50,561 nt of DNA, taken from DAMCAP01 sp964370205 (GTDB taxonomy: Bacteria > Bacillota > Clostridia > Oscillospirales > Ruminococcaceae). Both the position numbers and the translations under genes were made by a program. Of the stretch, positions 1 to 9,111 are shown piece by piece. The stretch spans positions 1-50,561 of the forward strand of contig CAYJIK010000007.1 of the NCBI GenBank assembly GCA_964370205.1, in the 5' to 3' direction. The notes under the pieces were generated by a model. It had not been told where the DNA came from. It saw only the letters and a list, made by a program, of their open reading frames with translations, and ran no database searches. The number at the start of each line of letters is the position of its first letter. Position 1 is the stretch's first letter.

Positions 1-321
1 AACCTAAAACCCAAACGAGGTGGAAAGTCGCATGGCGACAGGGAGTAACACAAAACCTCCCACCATGGAAAGAGTGCCACAACCCCAAGCCCAAACGAGG
101 TGGAAAGTCGCATGGCGACAGGGAGTAACGAAAAAACCACTCCCATGGAAAGAGCGCCACAACCTCAAGTCCAAACGAGGTGGAAAGTCGCATGGCGACA
201 GGGAAGTAACACAAAAACCACCCCCATGGAAAGAGCGCCACAACCTAAAACCCAAACGAGGTGGAAAGTCGCATGGCGACAGGGAGTAACACAAAAACCA
301 CTCCCATGGAAAGAGTGCCAC
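1..321. repeat. Four-copy 80-bp tandem repeat
   Basis: Four head-to-tail units lie at 1-80, 81-160, 161-241 and 242-321; the third is one base longer. Each carries a nearly invariant core (CCCAAACGAGGTGGAAAGTC), then a short perfect hairpin GTCGC-ATG-GCGAC, then a more variable A/C-rich stretch and a CCATGGAAAGAGTGCCAC block. The array may continue to the left of the window. The period is not a multiple of three and few stops occur, so several frames stay open by chance; the open frames on both strands are repeat translations, not genes. It ends about 75 bp before recN. Function is unknown. Confidence 0.93.
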
Positions 322-397
322 ACCCCATTAACACTCTCGGCACCCTCCCCCCCAACCCCTATATTACATACCCAACCGAACTTAAAGAGGTGAAAAC

Positions 398-2080
398 GTG
401 CTAAGACAGCTATCCATTTCAAACCTTGCCGTCATATCCAAGGCAGATATCAGCTTTGGCGGTAAGCTCAATATATTTACCGGCGAAACAGGTGCAGGTA
501 AATCCATAGTTATTGGCGCAATAGGTGCGATTATGGGCGAGCGAGTGATGAAGGATATCATTAGGACAGGCGAAGAAAAGGCGACTGTTACAGCGCTTTT
601 CACCGACCTTACCGATAGCGACTGCGCCCTTCTTGAAGAAATGGGCTATGATGTCGGTGAGGAGCGTGAGTGTGTAATAAGCAGAGAAATTAGGAGAGAG
701 AGCACCGTCTGCCGTATAAACGGTACTGTTTGTAGTACAGCTATACTCAAAAGAGTTGGCACACAGCTTATCACCATACACGGCCAAAGCTCCGCCCGAA
801 TGCTCACAGACACTGACTTTCACCGCCGAATATTGGATTCGTTCGGAGGGAACGGTGAGTTGTTGGACGCATACGGCGAAGCTTACAGCGAGTACAGCAA
901 ACTAAGCAAAAAGCTACGTGACCTCACCACCGCTAACGAGCATAAAGACCATCGCATTGATATCCTCACCTATCAGGTGAGCGAAATTGAAGCCGCATCG
1001 CTTACAGACGGCGAGGAGGAAGAACTCACCGCTAGACGGAAGCTTATCAAAAACTCAAAGAACATTACGGATGACCTTATAAAAGCGTCAACCATTATCG
1101 AAGGGGAAGACGAGGGGGGCCTTGAACAGTTACTGTACACCCTAAATGACATCACCGGTAACCTATCCGATGATATGCCGTCCCTTAGACCATTTGCGGA
1201 GGAGACGGAGGAGTTTTTGTACCGCCTTAAGGATCTGGCCTCCCATGTGAGGGGTTTGCTAGATGATATGGAATTTGATGAGCGGGAACTGGAGTATCTT
1301 GACGAACGTCTGGACACAATATACAAACTAAAAGGCAAGTATGGCGCAACTATAGCGGACATACTGGAGTTTTACGAGGAATCTTCTGCGGAGCTGGAAA
1401 CGCTTGAAAACTCCACAGCAACCCTTGAGGAACTCACTAAGCAGGTAAACAATGCGCTTGCACACACTACCGAGTTATCAGAAAAGCTGACTGAAAGCCG
1501 TAAAAAAGCGGCTGTACAGCTAAGTGAAAATGTTTGCGCTGAACTCGCCTACCTCAATATGCCGGGTGTTGTGGTGACTGTAACAGTCACTGCGAAAAGC
1601 CTATCATCAAACGGCGCTGATGATGTCGAATTTTTGATTTCAACAAACCCGGGAGAGCCGCCGAAGCCGATGGCGAAAATAGCGTCGGGTGGAGAGCTTT
1701 CGCGGATTATGCTTGCTGTGTCACAGGTCGCCTCAGAAAAAGAGGATGTAGACACGCTGATATTTGACGAGATTGATAGCGGTGTAAGCGGTAGTGCGGC
1801 GGACAAGATAGGCAGGAAACTCATGGAACTATCAAGTCGTCGCCAGATAATCGCTGTGACTCACCTAGCAGGGGTAGCGGCATTCGCCGACTGTCACCTG
1901 TTTATAGAAAAAAGCGTGGACAGTGAACGCACATTTACGCAGGTCTATCAGCTTGAGGCTGAGGATATCCCCAAAGAACTGGCACGCATAACATTTGGTG
2001 AAAACCTCACAAAATCCGCTGTAGAGTCTGCTGTTGACCTAAAAGGGGCGGCTGATAGTCTGAAGGCGGATTATAGGTGA
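398..2080 (+). CDS. recN: DNA repair protein RecN
   Basis: SMC-like ATPase that acts in the cytoplasm at DNA double-strand breaks and helps recombinational repair. The 560-residue length fits the family. The Walker A loop GETGAGKS is at residues 29-36. Long charged coiled-coil segments fill the middle. The ABC-type signature (ASGGELSRIMLA) and the Walker B stretch (LIFDEIDSGVSG) follow in the C-terminal third, so both halves of the ATPase head are present. The GTG start at 398 is chosen because AAAGAGGTG lies just upstream at 384-391. A glycosyltransferase follows 118 bp downstream. The gene is intact, and the identification is firm from the motif order. Confidence 0.96.
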   Translation: MLRQLSISNLAVISKADISFGGKLNIFTGETGAGKSIVIGAIGAIMGERVMKDIIRTGEEKATVTALFTDLTDSDCALLEEMGYDVGEERECVISREIRRESTVCRINGTVCSTAILKRVGTQLITIHGQSSARMLTDTDFHRRILDSFGGNGELLDAYGEAYSEYSKLSKKLRDLTTANEHKDHRIDILTYQVSEIEAASLTDGEEEELTARRKLIKNSKNITDDLIKASTIIEGEDEGGLEQLLYTLNDITGNLSDDMPSLRPFAEETEEFLYRLKDLASHVRGLLDDMEFDERELEYLDERLDTIYKLKGKYGATIADILEFYEESSAELETLENSTATLEELTKQVNNALAHTTELSEKLTESRKKAAVQLSENVCAELAYLNMPGVVVTVTVTAKSLSSNGADDVEFLISTNPGEPPKPMAKIASGGELSRIMLAVSQVASEKEDVDTLIFDEIDSGVSGSAADKIGRKLMELSSRRQIIAVTHLAGVAAFADCHLFIEKSVDSERTFTQVYQLEAEDIPKELARITFGENLTKSAVESAVDLKGAADSLKADYR

Positions 2081-2198
2081 TGAAACTGAGTTTGTAGAGT
2101 AACAATGTGGTTTTGATGTCAAAGGTCTGCGGAGCGGACAGGATGGTGGCCGGTTAAGATATTAAAGCTGCTGTCAAAAGAAAGGAACGGTCACAACT

Positions 2199-3398
2199 AT
2201 GCGTATCGCAATTTTCCTTGAGGCGTACCTGCCCAGTATAAACGGAGTTATAACGCATGTTAAAATATTAAAAGAGGGGCTTGAAAACAAGGGGCATGAC
2301 GTGCTTATTGTCACAGCTGCTCCGGGAAGTGTTAAGCACACGCTAAAGGACGGCATACTATACTGCCCAGCCGTGAAGCTTAAAAAGAAGCACTACGGCT
2401 ACGGTATGGCGATGCCTGTTAGTAACACACGTCAACGTGCTATTGCTGCTTTTAAGCCGGACGTTATCCATGTCCATAACGAGTTTGGGGTATGCCTGTC
2501 CGGTATAATAGCGGCTAAAATACTGAAGATTCCGCTTGTTTATACCCTTCATACCCTCTATGACGATTATGTACACTATATAGCACTTCGCTATTTCACA
2601 AATCAAGCCAAGCTTATGTCCCGAAAGTACGTCAAATTTCTGGCAGAAAGAGCGGACATCATCACAGGGCCTTCCAAAAAGTGCGGTGAATATCTTGAGG
2701 CGGCAGGGTGCAAAAAAGAAGTGAATGTTATACCAAACTCGGTGGAACTTGAGCTGTTTACCCCTGAAAATATATCATGGCAGAGTATCATGGATGTGAA
2801 GGCAAAACTAAATCTCCCCTCGGAAGCGTTTTTAGCGTGTTTTGTCGGTAGGCTAGGCGCTGAGAAATCGCTTGACGTGCTTATAGAATACTGGGCACAG
2901 TCGGTGAAGAGCGAGGACAATATGTACCTTGTGATTATAGGTGACGGCCCTGCAAAACCCGAGCTTGAAATACTTGCCACCAGACTGGGCATAATAGATA
3001 ACGTAAAGTTTATGGGCACGGTTGCACACCATGAAATCCCCCCATACTACGCCGTATGTGACGTTTTTGCAACTGCGTCTCTCTCTGAGATGTATTCCAT
3101 ATCTATGCTTGAAGCAATGGCGTCAGGTCTAGCGGTGGTACAACGACTTGATCCAAGTAACCGTGACCAGATAAAAGACGGCGTGAACGGCTTTATATAC
3201 AAGACCGCAGAGGAAATGGCTGATTTATTACGAGAAATAAAAGCAAAGACATTAACAGAGCGAGCAGAGCTGAAACGCTCTGTTATAGAGTCGGTGCAAC
3301 GTCAAGGTAGCGAAGCCATGGCGACCTACATGCTTGATATCTATGAGCGAGCAACAGCTGCAAAGCGCACAAAGCGAGTGGTAAAAAATAAAAAGTAG
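2199..3398 (+). CDS. GT4-family glycosyltransferase
   Basis: Probable retaining glycosyltransferase of the GT-B fold, 399 residues. The N-terminal domain opens with a short beta strand and a Gly-rich loop (NGVITHV), as in enzymes that glycosylate diacylglycerol or other lipid acceptors. The C-terminal donor domain holds the GRLGAEKSLDVLI strand and the EX7E pair (SEMYSISMLEAM), which contacts the nucleotide sugar. There is no signal peptide, so it should act at the inner face of the membrane. The ATG at 2199 follows AAAGGAACGG with good spacing. The N-terminal similarity to processive diglucosyl-diacylglycerol synthases suggests a glycolipid role, but donor and acceptor cannot be read from the sequence. 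Confidence 0.88.
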   Translation: MRIAIFLEAYLPSINGVITHVKILKEGLENKGHDVLIVTAAPGSVKHTLKDGILYCPAVKLKKKHYGYGMAMPVSNTRQRAIAAFKPDVIHVHNEFGVCLSGIIAAKILKIPLVYTLHTLYDDYVHYIALRYFTNQAKLMSRKYVKFLAERADIITGPSKKCGEYLEAAGCKKEVNVIPNSVELELFTPENISWQSIMDVKAKLNLPSEAFLACFVGRLGAEKSLDVLIEYWAQSVKSEDNMYLVIIGDGPAKPELEILATRLGIIDNVKFMGTVAHHEIPPYYAVCDVFATASLSEMYSISMLEAMASGLAVVQRLDPSNRDQIKDGVNGFIYKTAEEMADLLREIKAKTLTERAELKRSVIESVQRQGSEAMATYMLDIYERATAAKRTKRVVKNKK

Positions 3399-4186
3399 TT
3401 GATTTCCATACTTAATCAGCAGAATAAACAAATATTTCACTTGATTTTTGATTGTATCATTGACAAGATATAACTATTAGTATAATATTAAGTATATAGT
3501 GAGTACGTTTTATACAAAATGTTATACTTCAAATGGTTAACTGTTTGATTGTTGATTAACCGAGTATACTCCATAGTATAAGCGTACTATACGTTTTTTA
3601 TTATAGAAACATAATTTACGAGATATTTCCCGTCGATGTGGAGCGGGTTTAATATATCGAGCAAAGGTGAGTTCTTTTCAGAGCATCACCTGATAGTAAG
3701 GTGCCAATGTATAGTTGCTTGGTTTGGCTTATTGCGTCTGCTGTATCATCAAAGTTACATTCCCACAAGGGAAGTAGCATTATTCTTCCTTGTAGAAACT
3801 AAAATTGCCGAAGGTAAGCTTGTTTAAACTTGAGCTGATACTATCTTTCTACGTGAATGTGCCGAAGTGCTGTCGGTGTTTTGCGTATATTGCTCTACAT
3901 TTGAATTTGAATTGTAAAGGCGGCGATTTACTGCGGACAGCCATGTCTGTGGTTTGCCCATTAAGTGGTGTGATTTTTCATGACCACTAACTTTGTTTTG
4001 AATTTGCATTTGTACAAAAATCTTTACACATGTTTTCAGGCGATAATGACAAGGTCGTCTGTGAACGCTTCCCACGGTCATGTGCATAGTGGGTGTAGCC
4101 GAGTATTACATAAATCCGAAATAGTCGGAATTATTAAGAAGAAAAGATAGAAACATAACATTAGAAAGAAACACGGAGGTAAAACT
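3399..4186. other. Gene-free stretch ahead of RNase J, possible long leader
   Basis: About 790 bp without a credible gene; the short open frames here lack ribosome sites and look random. A promoter-like TTGACA/TATAAT pair lies at 3460-3486. Several stem-loops follow: ATAGTA/TACTAT near 3570, an ACAAGGGAA/TTCCTTGT stem at 3765-3793, CCCAC/GTGGG near 4070-4095, and TCCGA/TCGGA flanked by ATAA/TTAT at 4110-4134. The stretch runs into the RNase J ribosome site. It may be a long 5-prime untranslated region or hold a small RNA; no known RNA family was recognised. Confidence 0.5.
3460..3486 (+). promoter_or_regulatory. Candidate sigma-A promoter upstream of RNase J
   Basis: TTGACA at 3460-3465 and TATAAT at 3481-3486 are both perfect hexamers. 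The spacer is only 15 bp, shorter than the usual 17, so activity is uncertain. If used, it would give an RNase J leader of about 700 nt. Confidence 0.45.
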
Positions 4187-6187
4187 GTGTCAAAAAACAA
4201 TGAAACATTAAAGACAGGCGAAACTAAAACCTCGCCTACCGAAGCGTCCTCAAAAAATGGGACGACACAACAAAAACAAAAGCAACAACAACGGAGAAAG
4301 CCTAAGCCTACTGACAAAACACGTACCGCAAAGCAGCAAAACGAAGTTGCGGAAGGTAGAAATCCCACAGCACCAACCACACATCCCAGGACGAAAAGCA
4401 ACAACCGTCCCCAGAAAAACAACGGAGGCACACAGGCTGAGGAGCAGGAGAGGAAAGAAAGTTCTCTCCAGAGCCAAAGCCCTAGCAAGAACATCCGCCG
4501 CAGAAGGCAACAGAAGCAACAACCCAAAAACCCGCTCAAGTATGTGTCACTGGGTGGACTGGGCGAGATAGGTAAAAATATTGGTGTATTTGAGTACGCC
4601 AATGATATGTTTATAGTGGACTGCGGACTTGCATTCCCCGACGACGACATGCCCGGTGTGGACATTGTCCTACCCGACTTCACCTATCTACTGCAAAACC
4701 GTGATAAGATAAGAGGTATAGCGCTAACTCACGGTCACGAAGACCACATAGGCGGAGTGGCTTACCTGCTAAAAGAAATTGATATACCTGTTTACGGCAC
4801 AAGACTTACACTGGGACTTCTTGAAGGTAAGCTAAAGGAGCAGGGGATAAACTCGAAGGGTAAACTGAATGTCGTGCTGCCGGGCGACACTGTCAAGATG
4901 GGCTGTATGTCAGTTGAGTTTATAGCTGTAAACCACTCAATACCTGACGCATGTGCGCTTGCAATTAACACACCTGTAGGCGTTATAGTGCACACAGGTG
5001 ACTTTAAGATTGACTACACACCTGTGGACGGCCAGATGATAAACCTTGCAAGACTGGGCGAACTGGGCCGCAGAGGTGTTTTAATGCTTATGTGCGACTC
5101 GACGAACGCTGAGCGTCCCGGCCCTACACCGAGCGAGAGACGTGTGGGTGAGTCGTTTGAAAAGCTGTTCGCAAAGGCGGCAGGCAAACGTATAGTAATC
5201 GCTTCGTTCTCGTCTAATGTCCACCGTATACAGCAGGTTATAAACGTAGCTGTGAAGTTTGGACGAAAAGTGGTAGTGTCGGGACGGAGCATGGAAAATG
5301 TCGTGTCTATTGCTATGGAATTGGGTTACCTAAAAGTTCCTGACGGCACGTTGGTCGATGTGGACGCTATGCGCCGTTACCCCGACGAGAAGATAGTGAT
5401 AATCTCAACAGGTAGCCAGGGCGAGCCGATGAGCGCCCTCACAAGAATGGCAAGAGGCGACCACAGGAAAATCACTGTCACAAATTCTGATTTTATCATT
5501 ATTTCCGCAACCCCCATACCGGGTAACGAGAAGCTTGTAGGTAGGCTTATAAACGAGCTTATGAAGCTTGGCGCAGAGGTCATGTACGAGAGCGCACTGG
5601 GGATACACGTTTCCGGTCACGCATGTCGTGAGGAGATAAAAGCTATCCTTGCGCTTGTACGTCCTAAGTTCTACCTGCCTGTCCACGGTGAATATAAGCA
5701 TTTGGTTAAAAACGCCGAAATAGCGGTGGAAATGGGTATGAGTGACTCGAATATACTTGTAACGGAAATTGGCAAGGTGGTCGAGATTTACCCTGATGAG
5801 CTAAAGGTCGTCACCAGTGTACCAACAGGTGCCGTCATGGTGGACGGTAGCGGAGTCGGCGATGTCGGTAACGTTGTCCTGCGTGACCGCCGTATGTTAG
5901 GTGATAACGGTCTGATGGTGGTGTCAGTGGTTATGGACAAGAGCGGCAAGCTGCTTAGTGAGCCTGACATCATTTCACGTGGGTTTGTTTATGTGCGTGA
6001 GTCGGACGAGCTTATGGCAGGAGTCCGCAAACTGTGTAAAGAGATAGTGGCGGACAGCGGAGCAGACAAGCGTGAATGGAGCAATGTAAGACAACAACTG
6101 AGAGAGCGTGTGGGCGGATATCTTTACAGTAAGACTAAGCGCCGCCCGATGATACTTCCGATGGTTCAAGTGGTAGCTACAAAGTAA
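4187..6187 (+). CDS. rnj: Ribonuclease J with a basic low-complexity N-terminal extension
   Basis: Metallo-beta-lactamase/beta-CASP ribonuclease that degrades and matures RNA (5-prime exonuclease and endonuclease in this family). The catalytic metal motif HGHEDHIGG starts at residue 182, and further motif regions (NHSIPDA, HTGDFK, SGHA, PVHGEY) follow in order. The protein has 666 residues against about 555 for typical RNase J1. The excess is the first ~115 residues, rich in Lys, Gln, Asn, Arg and Thr and unlike the catalytic core, which begins near LKYVSLGGLGEIGKN. The GTG start at 4187 is supported by CGGAGGT at 4174-4180, so the extension is probably translated. A GNAT gene follows 48 bp later in the same direction. 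J1 and J2 subtypes cannot be separated here. Confidence 0.95.
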   Translation: MSKNNETLKTGETKTSPTEASSKNGTTQQKQKQQQRRKPKPTDKTRTAKQQNEVAEGRNPTAPTTHPRTKSNNRPQKNNGGTQAEEQERKESSLQSQSPSKNIRRRRQQKQQPKNPLKYVSLGGLGEIGKNIGVFEYANDMFIVDCGLAFPDDDMPGVDIVLPDFTYLLQNRDKIRGIALTHGHEDHIGGVAYLLKEIDIPVYGTRLTLGLLEGKLKEQGINSKGKLNVVLPGDTVKMGCMSVEFIAVNHSIPDACALAINTPVGVIVHTGDFKIDYTPVDGQMINLARLGELGRRGVLMLMCDSTNAERPGPTPSERRVGESFEKLFAKAAGKRIVIASFSSNVHRIQQVINVAVKFGRKVVVSGRSMENVVSIAMELGYLKVPDGTLVDVDAMRRYPDEKIVIISTGSQGEPMSALTRMARGDHRKITVTNSDFIIISATPIPGNEKLVGRLINELMKLGAEVMYESALGIHVSGHACREEIKAILALVRPKFYLPVHGEYKHLVKNAEIAVEMGMSDSNILVTEIGKVVEIYPDELKVVTSVPTGAVMVDGSGVGDVGNVVLRDRRMLGDNGLMVVSVVMDKSGKLLSEPDIISRGFVYVRESDELMAGVRKLCKEIVADSGADKREWSNVRQQLRERVGGYLYSKTKRRPMILPMVQVVATK

Positions 6188-6235
6188 AACACCATTTTCA
6201 AGTTATCGGTAAGGGCTTTCGGAAGGGAGGAGAGC

Positions 6236-6760
6236 ATGGTATATTATTCCGAGGACAATTTGCTAATAAGGGCGATTGAAAATGCCGATGCAGAGCGCTT
6301 TTATGAGGCCTTTCTAAATCAAGGTTGGAATAAGCCTATACTCCAGTTTCTCCGCTATGCCGAAGAGCATAAACAAGGTAGACGATTAGTGTTTGTAGCG
6401 GAACTTGATGGACAGGTAGCCGGCTATGTCACCCTTAAACCAAGAGCGACTTACGGCGCGTTTATGGAACGCAATTTGCCTGAAATATGTGATTTTAACG
6501 TTCTAAAAGCGTATAGGCGACAAGGAATAGGCAGTAAGTTGATGGATATAGCTGAGGAACATGCGTTTGAAACGAGCGACACCGTAACCCTAGGCGTGGG
6601 ACTTCACAGCGGATATGGCTCGGCACAGCGTATGTACGCAAAGCGAGGATATGTACCGGACGGAAGCGGAGTGTGGTACGGTGACACAAATCTACCGGAA
6701 GGTGCCGACTGCAAAGCCGACGACGACCTTGTACTGTACTTGTCAAAAGAGCGTGTTTGA
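6236..6760 (+). CDS. GNAT-family N-acetyltransferase
   Basis: Predicted acetyl-CoA-dependent acetyltransferase, 174 residues, cytoplasmic. The GNAT core is visible: strand 4 (GRRLVFVAELDGQVAGYVTL), the acetyl-CoA loop in the form YRRQGIGSKLMD, and a late segment AQRMYAKRGYVPDG typical of the C-terminal part of the fold. The start follows GGAAGGGAGGAG closely. It sits 48 bp after RNase J and is followed by a strong terminator, so the two genes probably share a transcript. The substrate is not evident; candidates include small molecules and protein N-termini. Confidence 0.88.
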   Translation: MVYYSEDNLLIRAIENADAERFYEAFLNQGWNKPILQFLRYAEEHKQGRRLVFVAELDGQVAGYVTLKPRATYGAFMERNLPEICDFNVLKAYRRQGIGSKLMDIAEEHAFETSDTVTLGVGLHSGYGSAQRMYAKRGYVPDGSGVWYGDTNLPEGADCKADDDLVLYLSKERV

Positions 6761-6805
6761 TAAAGCTAAGCTTTTTGAATGTACAGATATATTAAATTGC
6801 AACCC

Positions 6806-6835
6806 GGGCGTTAGCTTCTTGTTAACGCCCTTTTT
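6806..6835 (+). terminator. Intrinsic terminator after the GNAT gene
   Basis: The perfect 8-bp stem GGGCGTTA (6806-6813) and TAACGCCC (6823-6830) encloses a 9-nt loop and is followed by TTTTT. It closes the RNase J-GNAT unit. Confidence 0.92.
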
Positions 6836-7011
6836 GTTTGAGGAGGTAGCCAAATAGTTAGGGTTGTGTCTCGAATTGTAAAAACAATACCACATTTTTA
6901 TTGAATGACTACTTTTTTGTGTATATGGGTTTGAAAAATGCATAAAACTGGTTATTTTGCCGTAAAATATTATTTTTTTCGTAAAAGTTTGTTTAAAACC
7001 ACGTCATTGTA

Positions 7012-7040
7012 TTGACATTTTGATCTTTAAAATATAGAAT
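7012..7040 (+). promoter_or_regulatory. Sigma-A-type promoter for the chemoreceptor gene
   Basis: TTGACA (7012-7017), a 17-bp spacer and TAGAAT (7035-7040) form a near-consensus housekeeping promoter. No sigma-28 flagellar promoter was seen. The resulting leader is about 215 nt. Confidence 0.72.
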
Positions 7041-7266
7041 AGATTTATAGAAGTGTGTTTTGGTGAGGCTACGAAAAAGCCAAAACCGGAAGCATAAGAT
7101 AAGTGTTTGTTTATCCTCGTATAAAAACCGATATTGTGAATGAAACAATGTGAATGACAATGTGTGTCCACTGAATTCAGTGGGATGCGTCGTTATAATC
7201 TGGGGCATTTAGCGGTTTAAAGTTTTTGTTCAAGGGTATGCAAAGAATTAGAAGGAGTTGTTTGAA
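7041..7266 (+). promoter_or_regulatory. Structured leader of the chemoreceptor gene
   Basis: The leader between promoter and start holds a GTTTTGG...CCAAAAC stem near 7057-7086 with an inner GGC/GCC pair, and the perfect 16-bp palindrome CCACTGAATTCAGTGG at 7168-7183. These could be a regulatory RNA fold or, for the palindrome, a protein-binding site. It was compared by eye with c-di-GMP, Mg2+ and other known riboswitch consensus cores and did not match. Confidence 0.4.
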
Positions 7267-9111
7267 ATGTTTAAAAACTTGAAGATGAACATGAAGCTTG
7301 CTTTGGCATTTGGGCTTATCACGCTATTGATGATAGTGTCGTTGACTATAGCCCTGTTTGACATGGATGATTCCCGAGTAAGCTTTAGTTATGCCAACAG
7401 CGCTCTCTTGCCGGCAATGGAAGCTGCGGCCGACATGGAGGAAGCCATATCTCAGACGAGAGCATTTGTCTATCAAGCGGCAATCATGACAGGAAACAGA
7501 ACGGCGGCTAATGAAGCTCTGGCACAAGCAAAGGCAGAGGAAGCTACAATATCGGGATATGCTGAAGTCTTAAGCTCAATGGAGCTTAAAATTGATCCCG
7601 TCACAGGAATTTTAGGCGGTACAGGCTTAACACTTGACGGTGTAGGTCAGCAGATGGCAACGTTACATGAAGCACTGGCTGCTCTTGATGTTCAGATTGC
7701 CAACATTGAAGCAATTCAAGCCCCCCACACTGAAGAAGCAGCTGAAGAACTTGTATATGTACTTCAAAACGAGTTTGACCCCGTTATCTTTGCTGCCAAA
7801 ACCGCTGTCGATGAAATAGCTGTTGCTGTAGGACAATATACAGCATTTACATTATCGGCATCCCTGGCCGCAACAAATAGTTCAACTATCTTGATGTTGG
7901 TACTTTGCATTATAAACCTTATTGCAGCTGTAGTGCTGTCTATTATCATGATCAAGGTAATACTCAAGCCTATACGCATCATGGTCAAAGCTGTTGATGA
8001 AATCTACGAAGGTAAGCTTGATGTTAACATAGACTACGATGGTAAGGACGAAATCGGTCAGCTTGCTTCTAAACTTCAAGTGTCGCTACAGAGAATCAAA
8101 GGTTATGTTGACGATATCTCAAGAGCAACCTCCGAAATGGCGCAGGGTAACTTCGATCTAGGGCCTACCGATAAATTTGTAGGCGACTTCGAAATTATAG
8201 AAACCTCCATCACAAACATGATAATGAAGATTTCCGGCACTCTTGGACAGATCAGTCTTGCATCCGACCAAGTTGCTCTTGGCTCACAGCAGGTATCGAG
8301 TGGAGCGCAGGCGCTTGCACAAGGCTCAACCGAGCAGGCAAGTTCTGTTATGAGCCTTTCCGATACAGTTAGTGGAATAACCGACCAGATGCAGGAAAAC
8401 GCACGTAATGCGAACGAAGCCAGTCGTCTATCCGACGAAGCAAACAATGCTATCTCCAAGAGTAGTGAAAAGATGAACAGTCTAAAAGACACTATGAGCG
8501 ATATCAGCAACAAATCCACAGATATCAGCAAGATCATCAAAATTATTGACGATATCGCCTTCCAGACAAATATCCTTGCTCTTAATGCGGCTGTTGAAGC
8601 GGCGAGAGCGGGCGTAGCGGGTAGAGGTTTTGCCGTGGTAGCGGACGAAGTTAGAAACCTTGCAACTAAATCCACCGAAGCGGCTAAGGATACATCCCTG
8701 TTACTTGAAGATTCAATAAACGCCATAAACAAAGGCGCAGTGCTAACGGCGGAAACAGATGAAGAACTGTCTAAGGCAGTTACCAGTGTCCTGAGCACAA
8801 TGGAGTATATCTCCAACATAGCGGCTGCATCGGAAGCACAAGCATTAGCTGCAACCGGTGTTGTAGCTTCTGTTGAGCAGATTTCAGCAGTTGTGCAGTC
8901 TAATAGTGCCACCAGTGAAGAGAGCGCCGCCGCCAGTGAAGAGCTGTCCGGTCAGGCATCGCTCCTTAAGGAACTAGCAGGAAACTTCACTCTGAAGAAA
9001 GAGTTCGCGCTATCTGTAACTGCAACCGATGCTCACCGCTACACAGGCGACTTTGGCTCAATGGATTCACATAGTTCTTTCAACTCATTTAGCGGAGCGG
9101 ACAAGTATTAA
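7267..9111 (+). CDS. Methyl-accepting chemotaxis protein
   Basis: Membrane chemoreceptor of 614 residues. The first transmembrane helix is at about residues 9-29, followed by an Ala/Glu-rich helical ligand domain of about 165 residues, a second helix at about 203-226, a HAMP domain, and the cytoplasmic signalling coiled coil. The conserved hairpin tip begins near residue 426 (IDDIAFQTNILALNAAVEAA). The ATG at 7267 is preferred to the in-frame TTG at 7258 because GAAGGAG (7251-7257) gives a 9-nt gap to the ATG and overlaps the TTG. The gene stands alone, with its own promoter and terminator; no che or flagellar genes lie in the window. The ligand is unknown. Confidence 0.95.
   Translation: MFKNLKMNMKLALAFGLITLLMIVSLTIALFDMDDSRVSFSYANSALLPAMEAAADMEEAISQTRAFVYQAAIMTGNRTAANEALAQAKAEEATISGYAEVLSSMELKIDPVTGILGGTGLTLDGVGQQMATLHEALAALDVQIANIEAIQAPHTEEAAEELVYVLQNEFDPVIFAAKTAVDEIAVAVGQYTAFTLSASLAATNSSTILMLVLCIINLIAAVVLSIIMIKVILKPIRIMVKAVDEIYEGKLDVNIDYDGKDEIGQLASKLQVSLQRIKGYVDDISRATSEMAQGNFDLGPTDKFVGDFEIIETSITNMIMKISGTLGQISLASDQVALGSQQVSSGAQALAQGSTEQASSVMSLSDTVSGITDQMQENARNANEASRLSDEANNAISKSSEKMNSLKDTMSDISNKSTDISKIIKIIDDIAFQTNILALNAAVEAARAGVAGRGFAVVADEVRNLATKSTEAAKDTSLLLEDSINAINKGAVLTAETDEELSKAVTSVLSTMEYISNIAAASEAQALAATGVVASVEQISAVVQSNSATSEESAAASEELSGQASLLKELAGNFTLKKEFALSVTATDAHRYTGDFGSMDSHSSFNSFSGADKY

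Noticed and set aside
4..422. Open frames on both strands through the 80-bp repeat
   Set aside because: They are translations of the tandem repeat in rotating frames, with peptide motifs recurring in every frame and no ribosome sites.
2180..2215. A TCACAAC motif just before the glycosyltransferase, like the two-component repeats
   Set aside because: Only one copy is present, with no second repeat 11 bp away and no -10 at the right distance.
4078..4683. 201-residue minus-strand frame opposite RNase J
   Set aside because: It is Cys/Phe/Leu-rich antisense of the Lys/Gln-rich extension, with no start signal, and is a compositional shadow.
7057..7140. Cyclic-di-GMP or M-box riboswitch before the chemoreceptor
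   Set aside because: GGTGAGGCT is reminiscent of the M-box start, but the remaining conserved segments and the GEMM core were not found.
8103..8912. 269-residue minus-strand frame opposite the chemoreceptor
   Set aside because: It is antisense of the Ala/Ser-rich signalling coiled coil, with no ribosome site.
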